This document shows positions 24,035-32,928 of a stretch of DNA of 64,000 nucleotides, in pieces. The notes beneath the pieces were generated by a model. That model made no database searches. It was not told where the DNA came from and saw nothing but the letters and a program-made list of their open reading frames with translations. Location of the stretch: contig NZ_CAIJDP010000089.1 of NCBI RefSeq assembly GCF_903819435.1, positions 124,001 through 188,000 on the forward strand, in the 5' to 3' direction. A program made the position numbers and the translations under genes. Position 1 is the first letter of the stretch, and every line of letters starts with the position of its first letter. The DNA comes from Flavobacterium salmonis. GTDB taxonomy: Bacteria; Bacteroidota; Bacteroidia; Flavobacteriales; Flavobacteriaceae.

Positions 24035-25290
24035 TTTTCTATTGATTTAGTTGGTTTTGTTTCGGGAGACAATCTACTAAAATAATCTAACATTTGAAAA
24101 GCATTGTCATAAGTCGTTTTGCCAATATATTTTAAAAACATTTGCTCTGTTCCATGACCAGTTACTCCCATCAAAACTGAAGTTGGAATATGACCATAAA
24201 AATTAGTCGCAAAAGAACGTCTACAAACATGAGAACTAATAACTTGCCATTTTTCATACTCTCCAAAAGTTAAAGTCCTTTTATCATCAATACGCATCTT
24301 ACCTTTTACCTTCGTATTAATTTTAGCTTCTTTACATACTTCTTTACTGTAATGATTAAAATGCTCTAGGTTTATTTTATATGGCAACCCATTTTCAATT
24401 ATTTCTAATGCCTTTGGAAGTAATGGAATAACAACCAATTTACCAGTTTTCTGTTGTCTTAATTCTATAATTTTCGACCCTTTTATAATCTTAATATTTT
24501 TGTCTGTAATATTAAGTAAATCACCAGCTCTTTGTCCAATTAAACAGCCTAACAATAGCCATTTTCTAGCGTTAATGTGTGCTTCACGTACTAACTCTGC
24601 ATTCTTTATAAGCTCTTGTTCTGCTTCTGTCAGTATTATAATCTCCTCAGATTCTTTGACTTCTTTTATAGATTTGATTTGTTTAAACTGTGGATGCGTC
24701 AGAATTCCATTAAATGATGCCTTATTAACAACTGCTCGTAATATTGAAATGTAAGTGCCTATATAATTCACAGAACGACCTTTGGCTTTATGGTACTTTT
24801 TAAACGTATCAATAAAATCCAAACCAATATCTCTAATAATTACTGGTTTACCTTTTAAATGGTCAACTTCGTAATTAATAATAAATTTTTTTAGGTTTTC
24901 TAAATTTTTGATAGAACCTCTAGTTAAATTATCTCCACTATCAATATAATAATCTATAGAGTTAGTTAATACATCTAAGTCAACAACAACAACTTTATTA
25001 TTGAATAAGTCTATTTGATATTGTAACCATTCACCAGTAAATATTATTCCTTTATCTACATCATTGTTATAAGCATCATTAATAAAGACAGACAATTTAT
25101 CCAACTTAAATTTAATTGCTTTCAACTCCTGATTTTTCTGAATTGGTTGACCTTTGTCTTTATTCCAATCATTTGGATTAACTACAAAACCAGTCTTACG
25201 CTTCCATACAGATTCTCTATTCAATGAATAACGAACGTAAATGTTTGCATTTTCATTCTTACTTTGAATTAAATATTTAATAGTTGCCAT
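24031..25290 (-). CDS. Site-specific tyrosine integrase of the element
   Basis: 419 residues from Met 25290 (MATIKYLI); the upstream Met at 25311 is less likely. The N-terminus is an arm-binding domain of the Bacteroidota type (YVRYSLNRESVWKRKTGFVV), followed by a SAM-like core-binding domain. The catalytic domain has all residues, numbered from the first Met of the frame: R261 (GQRAGDLL), K288/K291 region (QQKTGK), H361 and R364 (HVCRRSFA), H386 (GHGTEQ) and Y395 (KYIG). The start lies 160 bases from the icmF-side att repeat, the normal place for the enzyme that made the integration. Confidence 0.92.
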   Translation of the reverse strand: MATIKYLIQSKNENANIYVRYSLNRESVWKRKTGFVVNPNDWNKDKGQPIQKNQELKAIKFKLDKLSVFINDAYNNDVDKGIIFTGEWLQYQIDLFNNKVVVVDLDVLTNSIDYYIDSGDNLTRGSIKNLENLKKFIINYEVDHLKGKPVIIRDIGLDFIDTFKKYHKAKGRSVNYIGTYISILRAVVNKASFNGILTHPQFKQIKSIKEVKESEEIIILTEAEQELIKNAELVREAHINARKWLLLGCLIGQRAGDLLNITDKNIKIIKGSKIIELRQQKTGKLVVIPLLPKALEIIENGLPYKINLEHFNHYSKEVCKEAKINTKVKGKMRIDDKRTLTFGEYEKWQVISSHVCRRSFATNFYGHIPTSVLMGVTGHGTEQMFLKYIGKTTYDNAFQMLDYFSRLSPETKPTKSIEK

Positions 25291-25448
25291 GTTTAATTTT
25301 TTTGAAATCAAATGTAAATAAAAAATACACTTTTAGCTAACAATTAGTCAACCAAAAGTGTATTCCGATAAATTCATTAAAACCTAAACAACAATTAAAG
25401 TACCGAAAACACTAGATTTTTATTCATTTTGATTTAGGCAAATTATTC

Positions 25449-25472
25449 ATTTTACATATTCCTTCTATACTG
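25449..25472. repeat. Attachment site copy inside the icmF 3' end
   Basis: Exact 24-base match to 15089-15112. On the minus strand it encodes the last residues of IcmF (QYRRNM) and the stop. Flanking bases differ from those at the other copy, which marks the edges of identity. Confidence 0.85.
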
Positions 25473-28400
25473 CCCACCAACCTCAAATAACGCCGAAGTA
25501 ATCTGACCCAAAGAACAAACTTTTGTAGCTTCCATTAAATGATCGAATAAATTTTCATTTTTAATAGCCGCTTGCTGCAAATTATTTAAATGCTCAGTAA
25601 CTTTTGCTTCGTGAAATTGATGCAAATTATCCAGCATCGTAATCTGGTATTGTTTTTCTTCTTCGGTAGCTCGGATAACTTCTGCCGGAATTACCGTTGG
25701 CGAACCTTTTGAACTCAGGAACGTATTTACGCCCACAATTGGGAAATCGCCGTTGTGTTTTAAGGTTTCGTAATACAAACTTTCTTCCTGAATTTTAGAA
25801 CGCTGGTACATGGTTTCCATTGCTCCCAAAACTCCGCCGCGTTCTGTGATTCTGTCGAATTCTTGTAAAACGGCAGCTTCAACTAAATCGGTTAATTCTT
25901 CGATGATGAAGGATCCCTGAATTGGGTTTTCGTTTTTTGCCAAACCTAATTCTTTATTGATAATCAACTGAATCGCCATGGCACGACGTACAGATTCTTC
26001 TGTTGGCGTTGTAATCGCTTCGTCATACGCATTGGTATGCAACGAATTACAGTTATCATAAATGGCATACAAAGCTTGCAACGTTGTTCTGATATCGTTA
26101 AAATCAATTTCCTGTGCGTGTAACGAACGTCCGGATGTCTGAATATGGTATTTCAGCATTTGTGCTCTTTCGTTGGCTCCGTATTTGTTTTTCATGGCTT
26201 TCGCCCAAATTTTACGCGCCACACGACCAATAACCGAATATTCCGGATCTACTCCGTTGGAGAAGAAGAACGATAAATTTGGACCAAAATCGTTGATGTT
26301 CATGCCGCGGCTCAAATAATATTCTACGTAAGTGAAACCATTTGAAAGCGTAAACGCCAATTGCGTAATTGGATTCGCTCCCGCCTCTGCAATATGGTAT
26401 CCTGAAATCGAAACCGAATAGAAATTACGAACGTTTTTAGTAATAAAATATTCCTGAACGTCGCCCATTAATCGCAAAGCAAATTCAGTTGAGAAAATAC
26501 AGGTATTCTGCGCCTGGTCTTCTTTTAAAATATCTGCCTGAACTGTTCCACGAACCTGAGATAAAGTTCTGCTTTTGATTTCGTTATAAATATGCAAAGG
26601 TAAAACCTGATCGCCGGTAACACCCAAAAGCATTAATCCTAAACCATTGTTTCCTTCAGGCAAATCGCCTTGATAATGCGGGCGCTTTACTCCTTTTTCT
26701 TTGTAAATTTTGTTGATTTTGGCTTCAACTTCTTTTTCTAATTCATTGGCTTTAATGTACAATTCGCATTGCTGATCGATTGCAGCGTTCATAAAGAAAC
26801 CTAACAACATTGGCGCAGGCCCATTAATCGTCATACTTACCGAAGTTAATGCATGAACCAAATCGAAACCTGAATACAATTTTTTGGCATCGTCTAAACA
26901 GCAGATTGAAACGCCTGCATTACCGATTTTACCGTAAATATCAGGGCGAATATCGGGATCGTTTCCGTACAAAGTTACACTGTCAAAAGCGGTCGAAAGT
27001 CGTTTTGCAGGCAATCCTGCACTTACGTAATGAAAACGTTTGTTTGTTCTTTCCGGTCCACCCTCGCCTGCAAACATTCTCGACGGATCTTCGCCTTCAC
27101 GTTTAAACGGATACAATCCCGAAGCAAAAGGAAATTCGCCGGGAACATTTTCCTGTAAATTCCATCGCAGGATATCACCCCAGCCTTCGTATTTAGGCAA
27201 AGCAATTTTTGGGATTTGTAAATGCGATAAACTTTCAGAATGTGTCGCAATTTTAATTTCTTTATCACGAACTTTAAACGAGTAAACCGGATTTTTATAT
27301 TTCGCAACCTTATCAGCCCAATTCAGGATAATTTCCCAATTGTAGGGATCTAAATCCATTTTTACTTTATCAAACTGATTTAGTAAAAGGTTTAAAAAGA
27401 TTCGGTTTTCGTCATGTTCTGTGATGCCAATTGGCAAAACAGTAGAGTCGTCTATTCCTGCTTTTATAATTTGAGGCACTTTTCCCGAAACCGATTCTAT
27501 GGTTTTATAAATTCCGTATAATTTCTGCGCTACTTTTTGCTGTGCAATTGCCGTTTCATCATAAGATCTGTTATTCTCGGCAATTTCAGATAAATAACGT
27601 GTTCTGTGTGGCGGAATCACGAAGATTTTTTCGCTCATTTCTTTTGTGATTTCAAAAGTCGATTTCAAGTCCGAGTCTGTTTTTTCTGCCACTTTATCCA
27701 TAATCGCTTTGTACAGCGTGTTCATTCCCGGATCGTTAAACTGCGAAGCAATGGTTCCGAAGACCGGCATTTCGTCCGGATTTTTATCCCAAAGATTATG
27801 ATTTCTTTGATATTGTTTTTTTACATCGCGCAACGCATCAAGCGCACCACGTTTGTCAAATTTGTTTAAAGCCACTAAATCGGCAAAATCAAGCATGTCG
27901 ATTTTCTCCAATTGCGTTGCAGCTCCAAACTCAGGTGTCATTACATATAAAGAAACATCAGAATGATCCATAATTTCGGTATCCGACTGCCCAATTCCTG
28001 AAGTTTCTAAAATAATCAAATCGTATTTCGCGGCTTTTAAAACCTGAATGGCTTCGGCTACATATTTAGACAAAGCCAAATTCGACTGACGCGTTGCCAG
28101 CGAACGCATATATACACGAGGATTATTAATCGCATTCATACGTATTCTGTCGCCTAAAAGCGCTCCTCCGGTTTTTCTTTTCGAAGGATCGACAGAAATT
28201 AATCCGATTGTTTTTTCTGGAAAATCAATTAAAAAACGACGAACCAATTCATCCACCAAAGATGATTTTCCTGCTCCGCCCGTTCCTGTAATTCCCAAAA
28301 CCGGAATTTTAGAATTGGAATTTATTTTGTGAATTGTATCAAAAGCCGATTTTGCAATTTCAGGGAAATTCTCTGCAGCGGAAATTAAACGTGCAATTGC

Positions 28401-28892
28401 AGTTGGCGTTTTGTTTTCGATATGATCGATTTCTCCGTTTAATTGGTCTCCAACAGGAAAATCGGCACGTTCCACCAAATCATTAATCATACCCTGAAGT
28501 CCTAAAGAACGACCATCATCTGGTGAATATATTCTGGTAATACCATATCCGTGTAATTCTTGGATTTCGCTAGGCAGAATTACTCCGCCTCCGCCACCAA
28601 AAATTTTAATATGCCCCGCTCCTTTTTCATGAAGCAAATCATACATATATTTAAAGTATTCATTGTGTCCGCCCTGATAAGAAGTCATTGCAATAGCATT
28701 TGCATCTTCCTGAATAGCAGTATTTACCACCTCTTCAACACTTCGGTCATGTCCTAAATGAATCACTTCAACACCGGTCGACTGAATAATACGGCGCATA
28801 ATATTAATGGCTGCATCGTGTCCGTCAAAAAGCGAAGCGGCTGTGACAATTCTTACTTTATTTTTAGGAATATATATATTTTGTTGTTCCAT
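25452..28892 (-). CDS. icmF: Fused isobutyryl-CoA mutase (IcmF-type, B12-dependent)
   Basis: 1146 residues in the order known for IcmF: a B12-binding domain (residues 10-145, with DGH at 23-25), a MeaI/ArgK-type G-protein chaperone (Walker A GTGGAGKS at 203-210, then NKFD) and a C-terminal acyl-CoA mutase barrel. The enzyme interconverts isobutyryl-CoA and n-butyryl-CoA with adenosylcobalamin, and related fusions accept pivalyl- or isovaleryl-CoA. It is cytoplasmic, in branched-chain acyl metabolism. The 3' end serves as the integration target of the element, which leaves the protein sequence unchanged but displaces the terminator by 10 kb. Confidence 0.9.
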   Translation of the reverse strand: MEQQNIYIPKNKVRIVTAASLFDGHDAAINIMRRIIQSTGVEVIHLGHDRSVEEVVNTAIQEDANAIAMTSYQGGHNEYFKYMYDLLHEKGAGHIKIFGGGGGVILPSEIQELHGYGITRIYSPDDGRSLGLQGMINDLVERADFPVGDQLNGEIDHIENKTPTAIARLISAAENFPEIAKSAFDTIHKINSNSKIPVLGITGTGGAGKSSLVDELVRRFLIDFPEKTIGLISVDPSKRKTGGALLGDRIRMNAINNPRVYMRSLATRQSNLALSKYVAEAIQVLKAAKYDLIILETSGIGQSDTEIMDHSDVSLYVMTPEFGAATQLEKIDMLDFADLVALNKFDKRGALDALRDVKKQYQRNHNLWDKNPDEMPVFGTIASQFNDPGMNTLYKAIMDKVAEKTDSDLKSTFEITKEMSEKIFVIPPHRTRYLSEIAENNRSYDETAIAQQKVAQKLYGIYKTIESVSGKVPQIIKAGIDDSTVLPIGITEHDENRIFLNLLLNQFDKVKMDLDPYNWEIILNWADKVAKYKNPVYSFKVRDKEIKIATHSESLSHLQIPKIALPKYEGWGDILRWNLQENVPGEFPFASGLYPFKREGEDPSRMFAGEGGPERTNKRFHYVSAGLPAKRLSTAFDSVTLYGNDPDIRPDIYGKIGNAGVSICCLDDAKKLYSGFDLVHALTSVSMTINGPAPMLLGFFMNAAIDQQCELYIKANELEKEVEAKINKIYKEKGVKRPHYQGDLPEGNNGLGLMLLGVTGDQVLPLHIYNEIKSRTLSQVRGTVQADILKEDQAQNTCIFSTEFALRLMGDVQEYFITKNVRNFYSVSISGYHIAEAGANPITQLAFTLSNGFTYVEYYLSRGMNINDFGPNLSFFFSNGVDPEYSVIGRVARKIWAKAMKNKYGANERAQMLKYHIQTSGRSLHAQEIDFNDIRTTLQALYAIYDNCNSLHTNAYDEAITTPTEESVRRAMAIQLIINKELGLAKNENPIQGSFIIEELTDLVEAAVLQEFDRITERGGVLGAMETMYQRSKIQEESLYYETLKHNGDFPIVGVNTFLSSKGSPTVIPAEVIRATEEEKQYQITMLDNLHQFHEAKVTEHLNNLQQAAIKNENLFDHLMEATKVCSLGQITSALFEVGGQYRRNM

Positions 28893-29089
28893 TTTGCGAA
28901 TATGATAATTTTATAGCGCAATTTACAAAATATTTCAACAATTCAATGAACAGATAGCTTTATGTTAACAAAAAATAATTAGTTCGCAGACATACAGATT
29001 TCTATCATCTTAAATTATATATTCAGATAATAAAATGATGCAATGCTTTAAGGGAATTTAATAACCCAAAAAGAGAGATTTAATTTGAG

Positions 29090-29659
29090 TTAAAAACTCT
29101 TTTTGATTTTTGATAAAAATTCGTGAGTAACGCCTAAATAAGAAGACAAATTTTTATTATTTATTTTTTTTGTTTTATGAGGATACTTTTCTACAAACTC
29201 AATATATCGCTGTTTTGAAGTCTTGTTCAAAACATCCAAAAGCCTTTCCTGTATAGCAATATTGGCTCTTTCTACCATTAAGATATGAAACTGTATAAGT
29301 TTAGGCACCTGTTTGAATAACAATGCTTTGTTTAATTTATTAATTACTAATATCTCACTGTCTTCAATGGCTTTTATATTGTATTTTGTCAGTTTTTGGT
29401 AATAAAAACTCTCCAGATCACACATCCATTCATTTTCAAATGAAAAGAAAATAACAGTTTCTGTGCCATTTTCATTCAAAATATAGGTTTTAAAAGCACC
29501 TTTGAGTATAAAACCTTCATAAGAATTGTTAGAATCCTGAATCTGTAAAAATTCATTTTTTTTCAATTTAATAAACTCTGTTTTATCTAGTATGAAAGCC
29601 CACTCCTGATCTGTAAGAGTGATTTTTCTTTCTATATTTTGTCTTAGTGCTTCGTACAT
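29090..29659 (-). CDS. Crp/Fnr family regulator
   Basis: 189 residues. The first 115 form a cyclic-nucleotide-binding-like beta barrel (IKLKKNEFLQIQDSNNSYEG, NENGTETVIFFSFENEW). The C-terminus has the winged-helix region (NLSSYLGVTHEFLSKIKKS). This is the short Bacteroidota type whose ligand is unknown; several residues that bind cAMP are absent. It lies upstream of the pectate lyase on the opposite strand, with about 240 bases of shared upstream DNA, so it could regulate it. Confidence 0.85.
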   Translation of the reverse strand: MYEALRQNIERKITLTDQEWAFILDKTEFIKLKKNEFLQIQDSNNSYEGFILKGAFKTYILNENGTETVIFFSFENEWMCDLESFYYQKLTKYNIKAIEDSEILVINKLNKALLFKQVPKLIQFHILMVERANIAIQERLLDVLNKTSKQRYIEFVEKYPHKTKKINNKNLSSYLGVTHEFLSKIKKSF

Positions 29660-29814
29660 AATTTTTAATTATTTCTTAATTAAAATTTCTAAATTTCATA
29701 ACATTGGGGAGTGAATTTAAATAATGTAATCGATTACGCAAAAATACTAAAATTATATTATATTCAAATTAAATATCTAAAAAAAATTAAATATTCAAAT
29801 TAATTACAAATTTA

Positions 29815-29828
29815 TTGAACAAGTTCAA
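29815..29828. promoter_or_regulatory. Candidate operator upstream of the pectate lyase
   Basis: TTGAAC-AA-GTTCAA, a perfect palindrome around the -33 region of the lyase gene; the -7 element CATATTTG lies about 22 bases further. This is speculative because only one copy exists in the window. Confidence 0.3.
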
Positions 29829-29899
29829 TATTACTGTAGGATTTAATAAACATATTTGCATCGCTATAAAAATTAGTTTTTAACCAAACAAAAACCATT

Positions 29900-31000
29900 A
29901 TGAAATTTAAAACCAAACTAACTATTTCATTATTTACAATTGCTTTGGCTTTTACAAGCTGTAATACAGAAGATACTTCAGACAGTACTGAAAATGCAAG
30001 TGCCGCTGCGAGTCAAAATGTTTCAACCTCAAAAGTTGGAGTTTGCTCAGAAGTTCCCGGATGGGCATCTCAAAACGGAGGAACAACCGGAGGAGGAACA
30101 TCAGCAGAAACACCAGTGACTACTTATGCCCAATTAAAGTCGGCGATTGAGAATACTTCTGTAAAAGTGATAAAAGTGTCCGGAACTATTACTGTTTCTG
30201 CAAGATTATCATTTCAAAACCAAACCGGAAAAACAATTTACGGTACCAGCGGTGCAAAAATTGTTTCAACAAATCAGACTAAAGATGGTTCTGGTATCAT
30301 TTACTTTAAAGGTTGTAAAAACATCATTATCAGAAACCTGATTTTTGAAGGTCCGGGAGCTTATGATACAGATGGCTGGGACAATGCAACTTTAGACAAC
30401 TGCCAGAATGTATGGGTTGACCACTGCGAATTCAGAGATGGAGTTGATGGAAACTTTGATATCAAAAACAAATCTGATTATGTAACTGTTTCTTATACAA
30501 AATTCACTTATTTAAAAGCCCCTAAAGCAGGAGGATCAGGAGGTTCTGACGATCACAGATACTCAAATTTAATTGGTTCAAGCGATAGCGCTACAGGAGA
30601 CCGTGGAACATTAAGAATTACATTTGCACGTTGCTGGTGGGCAAGCGGATGTAAAGAAAGAATGCCAAGAGTTAGATTTGGAAAAATCCACATCATAAAC
30701 AGTTATTTCAATAGTTCTGCCAGCAACAAATGTATTGCTGCAGGTTTTGAAGCTGATATAAAAGTAGAAAACAACCTTTTTGAAAATGTAAAAACACCAA
30801 TTGACTTAATGACAGGTCTTACAGCAGTAACTGTTACATCAGGAAATGTTTTCACTAATACAAGTGGTAATATTGCAGGAAAAAACACTTCATTTACTCC
30901 TCCTTATACTATCCCAACTCTTGCAGCATCTGCTGTTAAAGCAGACATCTCTGCCGGTGCCGGTGCTACATTTGCAGGTAATACCTGTGGTTCATTCTAA
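29900..31000 (+). CDS. Pectate lyase, polysaccharide lyase family 1, lipoprotein
   Basis: 366 residues. A lipoprotein signal (SLFTIALAFTSC) is followed by NTEDTSDSTENA, an acidic linker compatible with surface export. The catalytic domain is a right-handed parallel beta-helix with the family 1 marks: VWVDHCEFRDGVDGN binds Ca2+ and substrate, DHRYSNLIGSSDS, and ERMPRVRFGKIHIINSYF with the catalytic Arg. It cleaves polygalacturonate by beta-elimination, which fits a plant-polysaccharide degrader. No SusC/SusD pair is adjacent. A terminator follows at 31023. Confidence 0.92.
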   Translation: MKFKTKLTISLFTIALAFTSCNTEDTSDSTENASAAASQNVSTSKVGVCSEVPGWASQNGGTTGGGTSAETPVTTYAQLKSAIENTSVKVIKVSGTITVSARLSFQNQTGKTIYGTSGAKIVSTNQTKDGSGIIYFKGCKNIIIRNLIFEGPGAYDTDGWDNATLDNCQNVWVDHCEFRDGVDGNFDIKNKSDYVTVSYTKFTYLKAPKAGGSGGSDDHRYSNLIGSSDSATGDRGTLRITFARCWWASGCKERMPRVRFGKIHIINSYFNSSASNKCIAAGFEADIKVENNLFENVKTPIDLMTGLTAVTVTSGNVFTNTSGNIAGKNTSFTPPYTIPTLAASAVKADISAGAGATFAGNTCGSF

Positions 31001-31022
31001 ATTTAAAAAATTGTTTTTAAAG

Positions 31023-31052
31023 AAGAGCTATCCAGTTTTGGGTAGCTCTTTT
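31023..31052 (+). terminator. Terminator of the pectate lyase gene
   Basis: Stem AGAGCTATCC / GGGTAGCTCT with T-run. Confidence 0.8.
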
Positions 31053-31086
31053 GTTTTTAGGTCTTATAAAGTCTAAATTTCTAAAA

Positions 31087-31147
31087 TAGCCCTGATGGAA
31101 GCGGTATCCCGCACTTTTTCTGTGCGGAATTTAGCGGACAGCAGGAC
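31087..31147 (+). ncRNA. Conserved flavobacterial structured RNA-like element (Flavo-1-like), copy 1
   Basis: It begins TAGCCCTGATGGAAGCGGTA, has a variable hairpin CCGCAC...GTGCGG (31110-31128) and ends TTAGCGGACAGCAGGA. The same frame with a different hairpin is at 63721-63786. Constant flanks with a hairpin that keeps pairing but changes sequence point to RNA structure. I recall the Rfam Flavo-1 motif having this form, but could not check it. Confidence 0.6.
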
Positions 31148-31191
31148 AAAAGTTAACTATGAAACAAAATGTTTGTGCTCCTGAAATAAAA

Positions 31192-31225
31192 TTGTGGCTT
31201 TGTTTTTGAATAAGTAGTATTTTTG
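31192..31225 (+). promoter_or_regulatory. Promoter of the DUF4197 lipoprotein gene
   Basis: TTG (31192-31194), 23 bases, TATTTTTG (31218-31225). A complete Bacteroidota promoter 24 bases before the ATG. Confidence 0.7.
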
Positions 31226-31248
31226 AAACTTATAAAAACCCCATTTTA

Positions 31249-31965
31249 ATGAAAAAGATTATACTTCTGTCATTGGCATTTTCTCTTAACTCCTGTGCGC
31301 AGGTACAACAAACACTAAATCAGTTACCACAATTATCTTCACAAATTCCAAATCTGGGTGTTGATATCTCTGCTGGTCTAAAAGAAGCTTTAAATAAAGG
31401 AATAACGCAACAGGTAAGCAAATTGACTGCTGTCGATGGTTTCTATAAAAATGAAGCGGTAAAAATACTTATGCCTGCAGAGCTTCAAAAAGTAGATGCA
31501 ACTTTGAGAAAAGTGGGACTTGGTTCTCTTGCAGATGAAGGAATAAAAGTATTGAACCGTGCGGCTGAAGATGCCGTAAAGGAGGCAACGCCAATATTTG
31601 TCTCAGCTGTTAAAAACATGTCTTTTACTGATGCTAAAAACATTTTGTTAGGAAATGACAGTGCTGCAACAAGTTATTTACAAGGAAGCACCACAACTCC
31701 TTTGTACGCAAAATTTAATCCTGTAATTAAAAGTTCGTTTGAAAAAGTGGGTGCTGATGTTATCTGGACAAAAATTATTAACAAATACAACACTATTCCG
31801 CTGGTAAAAAAAGTAAATCCTGATTTAACTGATTACACTACGAATCAGGCTTTGGCAGGTGTTTTTAAAATGATTGCCGTAGAAGAAAAAGAAATCCGAA
31901 ATAATATCAGTGCAAGAACAACTCCGTTGTTAAAAAGTGTTTTTGCCATGCAGGATAACAAATAA
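31249..31965 (+). CDS. DUF4197 family lipoprotein
   Basis: 238 residues with a lipoprotein signal (LSLAFSLNSC, acylated Cys at 16). The mature protein is helical: GLKEALNKGITQQVSKLTAV, GFYKNEAVKILMPAELQKV and ALAGVFKMIAVEEKEIRNN match what I know of DUF4197 proteins. It is periplasmic; function unknown in the family. A full promoter precedes it. purU follows 29 bases after its stop on the same strand, so the two are probably cotranscribed though functionally unrelated. Confidence 0.8.
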   Translation: MKKIILLSLAFSLNSCAQVQQTLNQLPQLSSQIPNLGVDISAGLKEALNKGITQQVSKLTAVDGFYKNEAVKILMPAELQKVDATLRKVGLGSLADEGIKVLNRAAEDAVKEATPIFVSAVKNMSFTDAKNILLGNDSAATSYLQGSTTTPLYAKFNPVIKSSFEKVGADVIWTKIINKYNTIPLVKKVNPDLTDYTTNQALAGVFKMIAVEEKEIRNNISARTTPLLKSVFAMQDNK

Positions 31966-31994
31966 GCAAATAACCGATTAACTAAAAAATTATA

Positions 31995-32849
31995 ATGCAA
32001 AAAATCACCATTCTGATTCACTGTAAAGACCAAAAAGGAATTATTGCAGCAGTGACTACTTTTATCGCTAAAGTTGAAGGAAACATTATTTATATCGATC
32101 AGCATGTTGATACAGAACAAAATGTATTTTTTATGCGATTAGAATGTGAATTAACCAACCATCACATTACAATTGAAAATCTAAAAGATGATTTTAACCA
32201 GACCATTGCCGCTGATTTTGATATGTCCTGGGACTTGTATAATCAGGAGCAAAAGCCTAAAATGGCTTTGTTTGTATCTAAATATGATCATTGTTTATTT
32301 GATATTTTAGGAAGATACAGTGCGGGTGAGTTGAATGTTGAAATTCCGTTAATCATTAGTAATCACAATGATCTGCGTTCTATAGCAGAGCGCTTTGATA
32401 TTCCGTTTCATTGTGTTCCTTTTACAAAAGACAATAAGGAAGAAGGTGAAGCTAAGCAAATCGAATTATTAAAAAGATATCAAATTAATTTTATTGTTCT
32501 GGCGCGTTATATGCAAATTATTACGCCTGGATTGATTTCGCTTTACGAAAATAAGATTATAAACATCCATCACTCTTTTTTACCTGCTTTTCCTGGTGCA
32601 AAACCGTATCATTCAGCATTTAAAAGAGGAGTGAAAATTATTGGTGCAACGAGCCATTACGTAACAGAAGAGTTAGATGAAGGCCCAATTATTGAACAGG
32701 ACATTGCACGTGTTTCACATATACATTCGGTAGAAGATTTTATAATGAAAGGTCGTGATTTGGAACGTATTGTTCTGGCAAGAGCCATAAAATTACATGC
32801 TGAGCGTAAGACAATGGTTTACAGCAATAAAACAGTTGTTTTTTCTTAA
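31995..32849 (+). CDS. purU: Formyltetrahydrofolate deformylase
   Basis: 284 residues. An N-terminal ACT domain (ITILIHCKDQKGIIAAVTTF) is followed by a formyltransferase-fold domain with INIHHSFLPAFPGAKPYHSA and HYVTEELDEGPIIEQD, containing the catalytic Asn/His/Asp set. It hydrolyses 10-formyl-THF to formate and THF, supplying formate and balancing one-carbon pools. Length is the usual one for PurU. A long hairpin terminator follows. Confidence 0.93.
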   Translation: MQKITILIHCKDQKGIIAAVTTFIAKVEGNIIYIDQHVDTEQNVFFMRLECELTNHHITIENLKDDFNQTIAADFDMSWDLYNQEQKPKMALFVSKYDHCLFDILGRYSAGELNVEIPLIISNHNDLRSIAERFDIPFHCVPFTKDNKEEGEAKQIELLKRYQINFIVLARYMQIITPGLISLYENKIINIHHSFLPAFPGAKPYHSAFKRGVKIIGATSHYVTEELDEGPIIEQDIARVSHIHSVEDFIMKGRDLERIVLARAIKLHAERKTMVYSNKTVVFS

Positions 32850-32870
32850 AAGATCAAGAATTATAAAATT

Positions 32871-32912
32871 AAAGAAGCCGTTTCAAGTTATTTTGAAACG
32901 GCTTCTTCTTTT
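32871..32912. terminator. Bidirectional terminator between purU and T9SS protein gene
   Basis: Stem AAGAAGCCGTTTCAA / TTGAAACGGCTTCTT with flanking A and T runs. Confidence 0.9.
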
Positions 32913-32928
32913 AGAAAATATTCTAATA

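Noticed and set aside
26849..28757. Several antisense open frames of 65-94 residues within icmF
   Set aside because: They lie opposite a well-conserved coding sequence and show no domain or promoter; shadows of codon use in icmF.
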